Shown here in pieces: positions 8,623-16,987 of a stretch of 64,000 nt of DNA (position 1 is the first letter of the stretch; the number at the start of each line of letters is the position of its first letter). Source of the stretch: Candidatus Eremiobacterota bacterium (GTDB lineage: Bacteria; Vulcanimicrobiota; Vulcanimicrobiia; Vulcanimicrobiales; Vulcanimicrobiaceae). The notes below the pieces were generated by a model, which saw only the letters and a list, made by a program, of their open reading frames with translations, did not search any database and was not told the DNA's origin. Location: the NCBI GenBank assembly GCA_019240525.1, contig JAFAYE010000001.1, positions 1,771,300-1,835,299 on the forward strand. The letters are read 5' to 3'. Both the position numbers and the translations under genes were made by a program.

Positions 8623-9099
8623 ATGAAGACCTACTCTGCGCGCATTGGTGAATCGTATTGCGTCGCCGACGGCGTTTCTTACGAGATGCTCGTCCGCCGG
8701 ATAATGGAGTTTACGATCCGCGCGGCCCTCGCGAGGTCGATCGACGAGAGCGAATGGGAGCAGGAAGAACTGCGACGCCAGGGCCTGCGCGCCATTCAAA
8801 TATTCGAAGGCAACAAGGCGATCTGGGCAGAGAGCGCACCTTTCCGGGAACAGCTCCTCGAAGCCCAGCGTGAGAATATCACCAGCAGGTTCGAGCGCAC
8901 CAATAGAGCCGATCCCGAACTCTTCCAGCGACTGGACCGGGATCTCATCGAACGCTGGCGTCGAGCCGGCTACCAAACATCGAGCCTGGCCAATGACATG
9001 AAGGGCATCTTTCTGGAGCTTGGGAGGGACGCGGAAGCTCGGGCGGAAGGGGCCAAAGAAGAGCTGGTCGACGAGATACTGAGGGAAGTGTCGCGTTAG
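8623..9099 (+). CDS. Hypothetical helical protein
   Basis: A 158-residue soluble, highly charged, mostly helical protein of no family I recognise. There is no signal peptide or membrane segment. The ATG at 8623 is chosen because the protein upstream of it in frame reads as Arg-rich shadow of the divergent barrel gene. Residues about 40-100 (SEWEQEELRRQGLRAIQ and following) and the C-terminal 40 residues look like long amphipathic helices, possibly coiled coil. It stands between a divergent barrel gene and an AraC-type regulator on the same strand 54 bases downstream. No function is assigned. Confidence 0.6.
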   Translation: MKTYSARIGESYCVADGVSYEMLVRRIMEFTIRAALARSIDESEWEQEELRRQGLRAIQIFEGNKAIWAESAPFREQLLEAQRENITSRFERTNRADPELFQRLDRDLIERWRRAGYQTSSLANDMKGIFLELGRDAEARAEGAKEELVDEILREVSR

Positions 9100-9153
9100 C
9101 CTTTCCGGTGCGAAAGTGCTGTCGCCGCGCGACTCACCGCGAGGGAACGTTCT

Positions 9154-10086
9154 GTGCTCAGTACCAAACGCTTAGAATCGACGATTCGTCCGGGGACGTT
9201 CGTGGCCGCCACCGCGTCTTGGGCGCAGCTTCAACCCGGCACCTTTGAGGTGCACTACGGTTTTCTGAAGGCGGGGCCTTTGCTGTTGTCGACGAGACGG
9301 TTCACGACCGGTATAAAAGTTTCCGCAGACCTCTTACCGCAGATTTCGATGATCTGCGTAGCGGCCAATCACACCACCGCCGCCCGCTTCTTTGGCAAAG
9401 GGACAGACGGGGGTAGCTTTTTCGTAATCCGTTCGTCCGTGGAGATCAGCACCGAGGGACCGGCCTGGTTTTGCTCGCTAACGCTCAACGAAGACTCGCT
9501 TGCACGTGAATTCCCGCAAACGCCGGACGTGGTTGCTTTGCTCGATAAGACTCAGAAAATTACGCTCGGAGATCATCCGCTCTACGCACATCGTCTGCGC
9601 ACGTCGATCATGAGCTTGTTTTCTTTCGGAACATTGGGCACGCAGTTTACACCCTACGGCTTTCCCGAGAAGAGCATATACGGTACGTTAGTTCCGCTTG
9701 CAGCCGCGGGATTGGAGGCCGTGAATAATCACGCCGTTGAAGCCTCCAAATGCCGCACCAAGCGTCTAGCCGCGGTCAAGACTTGCGAATCGTATATGCA
9801 CGAACACCGCAGCGAACCGGTGACCCTACTCGATTTGTGCGCCGTTGCCGGTATGCGCTCGCGTTCCCTCATCAACGCCTTTGAGGCGGTCACCGGCTTT
9901 AGCCCAATGGATTACCTACGGCGATTGAGATTGAGTGGGGCGCATCACGCATTGCAGCTAGCCGACAAGAAACGCACCAAGATCATCGACGTCGCAACCG
10001 ACTGGGGCTTTTGGCACATGGGTCACTTTACCCACTACTATCGCGAAATGTTTGGGGAAACGCCATCGAAGACGCTGCTCGGGTAG
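9154..10086 (+). CDS. AraC family transcriptional regulator
   Basis: A 310-residue regulator with GTG start preceded by GAGGGAACG. The N-terminal about 190 residues are a sensing domain with no signature I can name, resembling the AraC-binding-like domain of AraC/XylS relatives. The C-terminal about 100 residues contain the two helix-turn-helix motifs: LLDLCAVAGMRSRSLINAF and, after DYLRRLRL, a second ending in GFWHMGHFTHYYREMFGETP, which matches the AraC signature (GFxxxxxFxxxFkxxxGxTP). It likely controls a neighbouring gene, but no operator is evident. Confidence 0.85.
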   Translation: MLSTKRLESTIRPGTFVAATASWAQLQPGTFEVHYGFLKAGPLLLSTRRFTTGIKVSADLLPQISMICVAANHTTAARFFGKGTDGGSFFVIRSSVEISTEGPAWFCSLTLNEDSLAREFPQTPDVVALLDKTQKITLGDHPLYAHRLRTSIMSLFSFGTLGTQFTPYGFPEKSIYGTLVPLAAAGLEAVNNHAVEASKCRTKRLAAVKTCESYMHEHRSEPVTLLDLCAVAGMRSRSLINAFEAVTGFSPMDYLRRLRLSGAHHALQLADKKRTKIIDVATDWGFWHMGHFTHYYREMFGETPSKTLLG

Positions 10087-10089
10087 TCG

Positions 10090-10632
10090 TTAGCGCAATG
10101 CGAGAAATCCAACGACGGCGCCGCCGAGGATGAAATAAACCGGATTGATTTTCGTGCGCACGACGGCCACGAACGTCAGCACTCCGACCGCCAACGTCAC
10201 CCAGCCGAAAAAAGGCCCGTTTGCGAAAGTTATGGCGGTTTTTCCAAACGTGATGAGACCGGCCACCGCCAGTCCGATCGCCACTGGTCCGAGTCCTTTT
10301 TGAATCGAGTCGCGCCAGGGCCAGTGCTGCAGACGCTTCCACAGGCGCCCGACGAGAAACGTGAGAATGCCGGTTGGCACGAAAAAGGCGAGCGCGCAGA
10401 CGAGCGCTCCAAGCGGTCCGCTCACGAGCTGGCCGACCTCGGCGACCATCATCATGTTCGGACCGGGCGACATCTGCCCGGTGCTGTAAACGTGCGTGAG
10501 CTGATCGGCGGTAAGCCAATGGTGAACGTCGACGATCAGCACTTTCATTTCAGGAAAGGCTGCCATGCCGCCGCCAATCGTCAACAACGAGAGATACGCG
10601 AAAACGCGGGTCAGTGCAGGGATCTGATCCAA
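10090..10632 (-). CDS. Half-size chromate transporter (CHR), second gene of pair
   Basis: About 180 residues, one CHR domain with about six helices. The family motif LTIGGGMAAFPEM stands at the N-terminus and GQMSPGPNMMM follows. The frame stays open far upstream, but the only good initiation site is a TTG at 10632 with GGAGG seven bases before it. That start overlaps the end of the first CHR gene by 22 bases, so the pair is probably translationally coupled. Short CHR proteins work as heteromeric pairs, pumping chromate or related oxyanions out of the cell. Transport of chromate specifically is inferred from the family. Confidence 0.78.
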   Translation of the reverse strand: MDQIPALTRVFAYLSLLTIGGGMAAFPEMKVLIVDVHHWLTADQLTHVYSTGQMSPGPNMMMVAEVGQLVSGPLGALVCALAFFVPTGILTFLVGRLWKRLQHWPWRDSIQKGLGPVAIGLAVAGLITFGKTAITFANGPFFGWVTLAVGVLTFVAVVRTKINPVYFILGGAVVGFLALR

Positions 10633-11240
10633 TCCTCTTCCTCCTGCGCAGGTTTTTCCGGTGCGGTGTGCGGTCGATACGTAAAGATCGCGAGCGCTCC
10701 CACGGCGAGCAGTGTTATCGGCACGCCCCACTTGAAATAGTTGATGCCGAGTATCGCGGCCATGACGAAGAACGCGTCGTAGAATCCGTGCAGCGATTTC
10801 TTGCCGATCTTGAACCACGTCGCGGCGATGAGGCCTGTCGCCGCGGCGGCGACCCCGCGCAAGGCCGCGGTGGCGAGCGGACGGGCGTGCGATTCTGAAT
10901 AGATCATTCCGGCCGCGGTCATGAAGAGAAACGCCGGCAAGCACATGCCGAGCAGCGCTCCCGCAGCGCCGGGCCACTTCGCTAGACGGTCGCCGGCGAG
11001 AATTGCCAGATTCGTTGCATTGAGGCCCGGTAGCGTGTTGCTGATCGACGTCATTTCCAAGAACTCGACGTCGTCGAACCATTTTTTCTTCGCCACCAGG
11101 GCGTCTCGAAGATACGCGACCACGCCACCGCCGAAGCTCGTGGCGCCGATCACGAGGAATGTAAGAAAAATCTCCATCGGTGAAACCGCCGTACGCGATC
11201 CGGCGGCCTTCGGGGCCAGAGCAGGTTGTGCCGTACTCAC
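10611..11240 (-). CDS. Half-size chromate transporter (CHR), first gene of pair
   Basis: A 209-residue single CHR domain. The N-terminal signature is FLVIGATSFGGGVVAYLRD, followed by SISNTLPGLNATNLAILAGD (the family's PGPxxxN region with Leu for Pro). About six helices follow and the C-terminus is acidic (EEEDW). The stop overlaps the TTG start of the second half by 22 bases. Together the two make the equivalent of a full ChrA transporter, with the halves expected to insert in opposite orientation. A 149-base gap with room for a promoter separates it from the divergent gene at 11390. Confidence 0.82.
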   Translation of the reverse strand: MSTAQPALAPKAAGSRTAVSPMEIFLTFLVIGATSFGGGVVAYLRDALVAKKKWFDDVEFLEMTSISNTLPGLNATNLAILAGDRLAKWPGAAGALLGMCLPAFLFMTAAGMIYSESHARPLATAALRGVAAAATGLIAATWFKIGKKSLHGFYDAFFVMAAILGINYFKWGVPITLLAVGALAIFTYRPHTAPEKPAQEEEDWIRSLH

Positions 11241-11389
11241 TGATGTCTTAAGTCTACTTTAAAAGCGCCCAAGTCCCTATCCAAAAACCGCACTGAACCT
11301 GAAACGTATTCCAGGGTAACGCGAAGATGCCGTTTTAGGATAGAGCCGTTTGGTACCGCGTGATAAGCTGGACACCGGAGGAGACAAAC

Positions 11390-12064
11390 ATGAAGCGTCT
11401 TGCTATTTCACTAATCGGCGGCATCGCGCTCGTCGCCGTCTCGTGGACGGCGGCGTTCGCGAGCGCGCCGAATCTGACCGGTACGTGGAACGTTCAACAG
11501 ACCGGCGCGAATGGAACGTCCACGTCAACCGTCACGCTGCAACAGTCCGGCAACGGCGTCGTCGGCAGCAATGCGGCGAATGGAAACGGGTTCACCGGCA
11601 CGTTCGTGAACGACACGCAGATCAACGGCAAGTGGCATGGGCCGGGCGGAGCCGGGTGGCTCACGGTCTACGTGAGCGCAAACGGGCACAGCTTCAACGG
11701 CACTTGGGGCTACAACGGCCGCGCCGCGAACGGCTCATTCGTGGGCAACAAGGTACTGCCGCCGTCGCCGATCACCGCGAAGGGATCGTGGCACGTCACC
11801 GGCGCCGGCGGACCAATGGCCTTCCTCGGCACCATGCGGTGCACCGAGTCGGGACCGACCGTCGTCTGCCACACCGGGCCGATCTTAATCAACGGTAAGT
11901 TCGTCGCCAAGGATAAGGTGCGGGCCCAATGGACGAGCCCGACGGGTTCGGGGTGGTTCTCGTTCTGGTTCAACGGCGATAACAACAGCTTCAACGGCAT
12001 CTGGGGCAACGGTAAGGATACGACGCCGCCGGTCGGTCGCGTCGTCGGCCAGCGCGCACTCTAG
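11390..12064 (+). CDS. Secreted two-repeat hypothetical protein
   Basis: A 224-residue exported protein, chosen from ATG 11390 with GGAGGAG ahead of it. A signal peptide (about 1-26, ending AFA) is followed by a beta-rich, Gly/Asn/Trp-rich body. Two related units can be seen: one around GGAGWLTVYVSANGHSFNGT and one around GSGWFSFWFNGDNNSFNGI, each ending in a WG-NG strand and preceded by a 'NG-F-xxx-K/R' segment. No catalytic motif is present. The fold may be a small beta-sandwich. Function unknown; the beta-barrel gene follows 62 bases later. Confidence 0.65.
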   Translation: MKRLAISLIGGIALVAVSWTAAFASAPNLTGTWNVQQTGANGTSTSTVTLQQSGNGVVGSNAANGNGFTGTFVNDTQINGKWHGPGGAGWLTVYVSANGHSFNGTWGYNGRAANGSFVGNKVLPPSPITAKGSWHVTGAGGPMAFLGTMRCTESGPTVVCHTGPILINGKFVAKDKVRAQWTSPTGSGWFSFWFNGDNNSFNGIWGNGKDTTPPVGRVVGQRAL

Positions 12065-12126
12065 GGATCGGCATTTGGGCCCTGGTAATCGCCCAGCCAG
12101 TAGCTGGATGGTGCGATCCAGCGCCC

Positions 12127-12837
12127 TTGTCAACGCCTGCGCCGCCGTCGACAACCGTCTCGACCGAAGACGAGCTTTCGCCGAACTACCAAAACGAGAG
12201 CGGCTCGAGTAACGTCGTCAATTTGCGAGCACAGATTCCCTACGATGAATCTGCTTGGATCGTGCGCCTCAAGCTTCCGATGGTTACCGCCGCACCCGCG
12301 AAGGCGGTAACCGGCGCCGGGGACCTCGCGCTATGGGACCTCGGCGTGGTGAACGCCGGCCACGGTCAGTGGCTCGTTGGCGCAACGCTTCGAATCCCAA
12401 CGGCGCGCGATTCGCTCGGGTCGAATAAATACTCGATTGGGCCGGCCGGCGGCTATCTCACGCAACGAGGCCCGGTGACCTTCGGGTTTTCGCTCAACAC
12501 ATTTTTCTCGATCATCGGGCCCTCATCGTATCCGGGGGTCGGAAAGACTCAGATCGAACCGGCGTTGAAATACGCGCTTCCCGGTGGATGGAGCGTGGGT
12601 CTCTCGACGATGCAATATACCTACGATTGGGTGCGCAATCGATGGACCGACGTGCCGGTGGGTTTGCGCGTCGGTAAGAGCGGCATCGGCGGTAGCAAGG
12701 CGCTCGATGCGCATTTCGATGTGGAGCGGAATCTCGCGGTCGCTGCCGATTCCCCGGCCTGGACGATTCGGGCGCTGCTGCGATACAAGATCGCAGGGCC
12801 GCAAAGCCCAACGAGCAACGAAGACGAGAACGAATAG
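12127..12837 (+). CDS. Outer-membrane beta-barrel protein with atypical start
   Basis: About 236 residues of alternating beta-strand sequence resembling the 'neuromedin U'-like barrels elsewhere in the window (GDLALWDLGVVN, LVGATLRIPTARD, QIEPALKYALPGGWSVGLS). From the TTG at 12127 there is no signal peptide. The frame stays open from 12016, and the upstream codons read as a hydrophobic signal-like segment (IWALVIAQPVAGW, about 12073-12111) without an ATG, GTG or TTG. Either an unusual start (ATT 12073 or CTG 12082) is used or the 5' end is damaged. It follows the secreted gene ending at 12064. Confidence 0.6.
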   Translation: MSTPAPPSTTVSTEDELSPNYQNESGSSNVVNLRAQIPYDESAWIVRLKLPMVTAAPAKAVTGAGDLALWDLGVVNAGHGQWLVGATLRIPTARDSLGSNKYSIGPAGGYLTQRGPVTFGFSLNTFFSIIGPSSYPGVGKTQIEPALKYALPGGWSVGLSTMQYTYDWVRNRWTDVPVGLRVGKSGIGGSKALDAHFDVERNLAVAADSPAWTIRALLRYKIAGPQSPTSNEDENE

Positions 12838-12844
12838 GGCGGCG

Positions 12845-13468
12845 CTATAAGAACGGGAGCGAAACCAGCCGCACGAAGCCGTAGATCGTCGCCACCGCCG
12901 CTAGAGCGACCACGATCGCATGGCGCGGATAGGCCATCTTCGTGCTGATTCCTGCGAGAAAAGAGACGGCAGCGAAAATGACCGTCAACAGCAAGAAATC
13001 ATCGGAGTGCCGGTTCGCGTCGATCGCTTCTTCATACTCGCGGCGGCCCTGTGCGTCCCACCGGTTTGCGTCAGAGCGCGAGCGCAGAGAGTACTGCTGC
13101 ATCGTAAACGGCGATGCGGGAGCGTGCAAATTCTGCAGCGGGTTGGTCGCAAGCCAGGCGCGCATGGCCGGCTGCATCTCGGGGCGCATTCGCCGGTGCA
13201 GAAACTCGGTCATGCGCTTGTCGCCACTTACGACCGCATCCATATAGCGCAGGAAAACTCCGACGTCAATTGCCGTAAGTGTGTTGGCGCGATCCGATTC
13301 CGAGACCGACCGCATGTGGTCGGCGCTGGCGAGGCTATACAGTCGCGCCTGCTGGCCCCCCCAGCGTCCCGATTGGTAACTGCAGAGCGCGGTGAGCACG
13401 GCCGCAACAGAAATGAGCACGACGGATGCGACGTCAACAATGCGGTCGGACCTCTTATGCTCGGCCAT
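12845..13468 (-). CDS. Hypothetical membrane protein, DUF4337-like layout
   Basis: A 207-residue protein with one N-terminal helix (about 12-30), a charged soluble or coiled central part (about 35-155) and two C-terminal helices (about 156-205). The central part includes QQARLYSLASADHMRS and QGRREYEEAIDANRHSDDF. The layout resembles the DUF4337 family, but the resemblance is weak and I do not assign it. It is convergent with the barrel gene ending at 12837 and divergent from the BASS operon starting at 13527. No function is proposed. Confidence 0.6.
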   Translation of the reverse strand: MAEHKRSDRIVDVASVVLISVAAVLTALCSYQSGRWGGQQARLYSLASADHMRSVSESDRANTLTAIDVGVFLRYMDAVVSGDKRMTEFLHRRMRPEMQPAMRAWLATNPLQNLHAPASPFTMQQYSLRSRSDANRWDAQGRREYEEAIDANRHSDDFLLLTVIFAAVSFLAGISTKMAYPRHAIVVALAAVATIYGFVRLVSLPFL

Positions 13469-13526
13469 CCGACTTTACATTCTTCGGATAGACCCATTAT
13501 CCGGGCAATGCTACACTGAGGCTCTC

Positions 13527-14372
13527 ATGAAGGCTGAGCAGCTCCTCGCCGTCGTCATGCTCGTCTCGCTCACCCTTGGTGCCGGCTTGCAGGTAGATCG
13601 GGAGCACCTCAAAGCGATTCTCAAAAACGTCGGATTGTTGGGAAGAGCGTTGCTAGCCAATTTCGTCATCGTGCCGGCTCTCGGCTTTGCCGTCGTTAAG
13701 CTGTTCCGATTGCCGCTGCCGGTCGCCACCGGGGTATTGCTCATGGCGATTGCACCGGGTGTGCCATTCGTGCTGGCGTCGGTCCGCAAGCGTGGCGGTC
13801 GGCTTGCGCTCGCGGTGGAACTCGCCGTCTTCCTCCCGTTGCTTTCGATCGTGACCGTGCCGTTGACGGCAGCCTTGCTCTTACCGGACATCGTGAAGGC
13901 AGAGTTGCCCCTCGCGCGGTTTGGCCTGACACTCGTCCTCTTTCAGCTTCTGCCCCTCGTGATAGGAATAGCTGCCGGCGGCCGATTCCCCGAGCTTGCA
14001 ACGCGGCTCGGCCGCCCGCTACAGATACTCTTTTTTGGTGCGGCGGCGATCCTCATTATCATTTTGATACCACAGCTCGTCCATGGTATAGCGACGGTGT
14101 ACGGGTCGCTCGGATTGATCGCCATGCTGCTACTGACCGTGCTCTCGATGGCCACGGGCTGGCTGCTCGGCGGTCCGGCGCTGCAAGACCGGCGTGTGCT
14201 GGGATTGGGTACGACACTGCGTAACGTCGGACTCTGCGCGTTGATCGCAACCTCGAGCTTGCGCAACTCGGAGGTGACTGCAGCGGTGCTGTCCTATCTC
14301 GTGATTCAGCTGATCGTCACGACATTCTTCGGTTCCGTCTTCGCGCGCAAGGCGAAGGAGGCGACGGCATGA
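13527..14372 (+). CDS. Bile acid:sodium symporter (BASS)-like transporter
   Basis: A 281-residue inner-membrane protein with about nine hydrophobic segments, matching BASS/SBF carriers. Recognisable blocks are the N-terminal SLTLGAGLQVDREHLKAIL (the usual MGLxL element), APGVPFVLASVRKRGG, and a late segment with RNVGLCALIATSS (the family's RNxgLAlai region). ATG 13527 is used; the frame upstream reads as shadow of the divergent gene. Substrate could be an organic anion or arsenite-like solute. It overlaps the next gene by 4 bases (ATGA), opening a five-gene + strand operon to 18085. Confidence 0.75.
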   Translation: MKAEQLLAVVMLVSLTLGAGLQVDREHLKAILKNVGLLGRALLANFVIVPALGFAVVKLFRLPLPVATGVLLMAIAPGVPFVLASVRKRGGRLALAVELAVFLPLLSIVTVPLTAALLLPDIVKAELPLARFGLTLVLFQLLPLVIGIAAGGRFPELATRLGRPLQILFFGAAAILIIILIPQLVHGIATVYGSLGLIAMLLLTVLSMATGWLLGGPALQDRRVLGLGTTLRNVGLCALIATSSLRNSEVTAAVLSYLVIQLIVTTFFGSVFARKAKEATA

Positions 14373-15133
14373 CGCCGCTTATTATGGCCCCGCTGATGTT
14401 CTCGAAGTTTGGTATTTGGACATTCAACGTCGTCGATTACCTCTCGCTCATCGCGGCGACGACAAATGCCTTCAATGGCGCGCTGCTTGCGCGCCGGCCG
14501 GACCACTACAAGCATTTCACGGTTGCGGGAATCATTATTTTAGGCTACGCCGGCGGCATCGGTGGTGGAATCGTTCGTGACGTTCTCGTCAACAAGGTAC
14601 CATCGCCGCTTGAAAACCCTTGGTACCTTGTTGCTTGTCTTGGCGCGGCCGCTTTAGCGCTGCTCGTCGATTACAGTACGGCGCAACGGTTCAAAGATGG
14701 TCTCTTCCAGTTCATGACGGCCTTTTCGCTGCCATGGTACGCCATCGTCGGCGTTCAGGCGGCGCTTGCCGCGAATTTGGGGTATTTCGCCGCAGTGCTC
14801 ATTGGGATCATCGCCACGACGGCTGGACGTTGGATCATCGACGTTGCCTGCAACTGCGTACCCAAGCAGCTCGTACGTGGCGAGTTTTTCGTGACCGCGG
14901 CAGCGCTCACTGGAATTGCGTACCTGCTGTGCGATCAGCTTCTCCATTGGCCGATCATCGGATCGACTGCCGTAGCATTTGTGGTGGGCTTCGGATTTCG
15001 CTTGCTCGCGCAGTGGTTCGGTTGGGAGGAATGGGAACCGTGGGAACCCGCAGGGCTGGACCAAGGCGAAAAGGCTCGAAAGACGCTGGGCGAGGGGTTG
15101 CATAACGAACTCGAGAGTCGTACAGAGACGTAA
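14369..15133 (+). CDS. Trimeric intracellular cation channel family protein (UPF0126/TRIC)
   Basis: A 254-residue membrane protein of the bacterial TRIC/UPF0126 family: two repeats of three helices plus one. The first repeat contains DYLSLIAATTNAFNGALLA and GYAGGIGGGIVRDVLV, where the GGGxxRD motif is the family hallmark that lines the pore. The second repeat holds a degenerate equivalent (IIATTAGRWIIDV). The C-terminal about 35 residues are polar. It should form a trimeric K+/monovalent cation channel. Start overlaps the BASS stop by 4 bases and its own stop overlaps the next ATG by one base, so translation is coupled. Confidence 0.88.
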   Translation: MTPLIMAPLMFSKFGIWTFNVVDYLSLIAATTNAFNGALLARRPDHYKHFTVAGIIILGYAGGIGGGIVRDVLVNKVPSPLENPWYLVACLGAAALALLVDYSTAQRFKDGLFQFMTAFSLPWYAIVGVQAALAANLGYFAAVLIGIIATTAGRWIIDVACNCVPKQLVRGEFFVTAAALTGIAYLLCDQLLHWPIIGSTAVAFVVGFGFRLLAQWFGWEEWEPWEPAGLDQGEKARKTLGEGLHNELESRTET

Positions 15134-16017
15134 TGGTTCGGATTGAGGGCGGAGACTTTCGCATGGGGTCGGACCGCTTCTATCCTGAAGAAGCTCCGGT
15201 TCGTGAAGTTCATGTCGAGAACTTCTGGATCGATCCGTGCGCCGTAACAAATGCCGAGTTTGCAAAGTTTGTCCGCAAGACGGGGTACGTTACGGTTGCT
15301 CAACGCGACCTGAATGCGGCCGATTATCCGAACGCGCCGCCTGAAAATCTCGTTCCCGGCGCGCTCGTCTTTCACATGACCGCAGCGCCCGTAGACCTGC
15401 GTGATTACTCACAATGGTGGTCGTGGATTCCGGGCGCATGCTGGAACCATCCCGAAGGCCCGGGCAGCTCGATCGAATCGCGTCCGGACCATCCTGTCGT
15501 GCACGTCGCATTCGAGGATGCGCAAACGTATGCGAGCTGGGCCGGAAAGCGGTTGCCCAGTGAGGCTGAGTGGGAATACGCCGCGCGCGGCGGCCTCGAC
15601 GGCAAGGACTTCGTTTGGGGCGACGAGATGTATCCCGATGGGCGACCGGCCGCGAACACGTGGCAAGGGGCATTTCCATGGCAGCACGAGTCGCGTCACG
15701 GTCCCCGAACGCTGCCCGTAGGAAGTTTCCGGCCCAACGGATACGGCCTTTACGATATGGCCGGTAACGTTTGGGAGTGGACGACGGATTGGTACGTCGC
15801 CGATCGCGGCGCCGCGTCGCCCTGCTGTGCCGGCGATATGCGCGAGCGTAGCTATGATCCGTGTCAGCCCGAAGTACGCATCCCGCGCAGAGTGCTCAAA
15901 GGCGGGTCGTTTCTTTGCTCGCCCGAATACTGTTTACGTTTTCGGCCCGCGGCGCGCTCGCCGCAAATGATCGACACCGGTATGTCGCATCTCGGCTTCC
16001 GCTGTGTAAGAGACTGA
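15133..16017 (+). CDS. Formylglycine-generating enzyme (SUMF1-like)
   Basis: A 294-residue FGE-sulfatase domain protein. Both active-site cysteines that bind copper and oxidise the sulfatase cysteine to formylglycine are present as Cys262 and Cys267 in GGSFLCSPEYCLRFRPAAR. Other family blocks are MGSD near the N-terminus, LPSEAEWEYAARGG, YDMAGNVWEWTTDW and HLGFRC at the end. This distinguishes it from the many catalytically empty SUMF1-like domains. No signal peptide, so it is cytoplasmic, like the sulfatase it presumably matures (gene at 20420, with CSPTR). Its ATG overlaps the stop of the TRIC gene. Confidence 0.88.
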   Translation: MVRIEGGDFRMGSDRFYPEEAPVREVHVENFWIDPCAVTNAEFAKFVRKTGYVTVAQRDLNAADYPNAPPENLVPGALVFHMTAAPVDLRDYSQWWSWIPGACWNHPEGPGSSIESRPDHPVVHVAFEDAQTYASWAGKRLPSEAEWEYAARGGLDGKDFVWGDEMYPDGRPAANTWQGAFPWQHESRHGPRTLPVGSFRPNGYGLYDMAGNVWEWTTDWYVADRGAASPCCAGDMRERSYDPCQPEVRIPRRVLKGGSFLCSPEYCLRFRPAARSPQMIDTGMSHLGFRCVRD

Positions 16018-16036
16018 TGTATGAGGAGCTATCGCA

Positions 16037-16885
16037 ATGAGTAAGGACGGCAAAGGCGCAACTGCTACGCCGCTGGTAACGCATCGGGAGTTCAAGCTGC
16101 TTTTGAAGCCGGAGAAGTTTCCAACTCGCCGGGCAGTGCTTGAGTTCAACGAGTTGCTGCACCGAGCCGCCGAAAAGCTCGGCGTGCATTACGATCCGGT
16201 GGAGTCACTCGACGCGCAACTGCGAATCGTTCAGTTTTATGATACCGCCGCGCAGGATCTGCGTAAGAACAAGCTGATCTTCCGCATTCGGCAAGTACGC
16301 CAAGGTATCTGGCCCGACGAAAGTTGGGAACTTACGTTCAAGTGCCGCGCGCCGGAATATGAAAAAGCGGCGGCCTTCGACACGGACACCACCTTGACCA
16401 AGTTGCAAAAGAAGAAGTTTAAAGAGGAACTCATACGCGGCGAGGTTCCGGGAACGATGACGAGCATCTTTTCCAATAACGTGATCGTGGAGTACCCTGA
16501 GATCCCGCTCGAAGCCCCGATTTCGCGTCTGGCAAATGCGCTTCCGCACCTCAAAAGCCTTGGCATCGATATGAACCAAACGATGTCCATCGTTGCCGGC
16601 GCGAAAGTCTTCGAGCTTCAGTCGACGCTCGGTACGCTTTCCTTCGGCCACGGTGTCAGCGCTCGTGTTACACTCGCGGTTTGGGCGCGACCCATCCCCG
16701 ATCGCTTCGAACCTTTGGTCGCGGAGTTTGGGTTTTCGACCCATGTGCTTGGCAAGGACGAAAAAGAAGAGAAGGGGCAGCGGGCCGCGGACGAGTTCTT
16801 CAAGGCGCTGCAGGGCCCGTTGCACGATTATTTAGCGGAAGGCACGACGAAGACGGCACTGATCTACGGCGACGAGGGCGCGTAA
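16037..16885 (+). CDS. CYTH-like domain protein
   Basis: A 282-residue soluble protein. The N-terminal part fits the CYTH/triphosphate-tunnel fold: HREFKLLLK with charged residues on one strand, RIVQFYDTAAQDLRKNKLIFRIR and ELTFK, a pattern of basic residues lining a tunnel. The C-terminal half (about 175-282) is less clear. CYTH proteins hydrolyse or bind triphosphates such as ThTP, cAMP precursors or polyphosphate; which applies here is unknown. It begins 19 bases after the FGE gene behind GAGGAG, and the in-frame TAA at its end is followed at once by NRAMP coding sequence. Confidence 0.55.
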   Translation: MSKDGKGATATPLVTHREFKLLLKPEKFPTRRAVLEFNELLHRAAEKLGVHYDPVESLDAQLRIVQFYDTAAQDLRKNKLIFRIRQVRQGIWPDESWELTFKCRAPEYEKAAAFDTDTTLTKLQKKKFKEELIRGEVPGTMTSIFSNNVIVEYPEIPLEAPISRLANALPHLKSLGIDMNQTMSIVAGAKVFELQSTLGTLSFGHGVSARVTLAVWARPIPDRFEPLVAEFGFSTHVLGKDEKEEKGQRAADEFFKALQGPLHDYLAEGTTKTALIYGDEGA

Positions 16886-16987
16886 GTTCGGCGAACGTTC
16901 GGCCCCGGTTTAGTCGCCGGCGCATCGGCGAACGATCCTACAACCGTCGGTGCAATTGCTGCCGTCGGCGCAACGACCGGATACGCG
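16886..16987 (+). other. NRAMP N-terminal coding sequence lacking a canonical start
   Basis: Directly after the CYTH gene's TAA, in the same frame, 34 codons without a stop read as the typical start of an NRAMP transporter: RRTFGPGLVAGASANDP, then TTVGAIAAVGATTGYA leading into the ATG at 16988. This contains helix 1 and the metal-binding DP motif (NDPTT here). There is no ATG, GTG or TTG in it. The first codon, GTT at 16886, has GAGGG at 16874-16878, seven bases upstream, exactly where a GTG start would be served. The simplest reading is a GTG start that appears as GTT, by mutation, error or true non-standard initiation. Confidence 0.7.
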
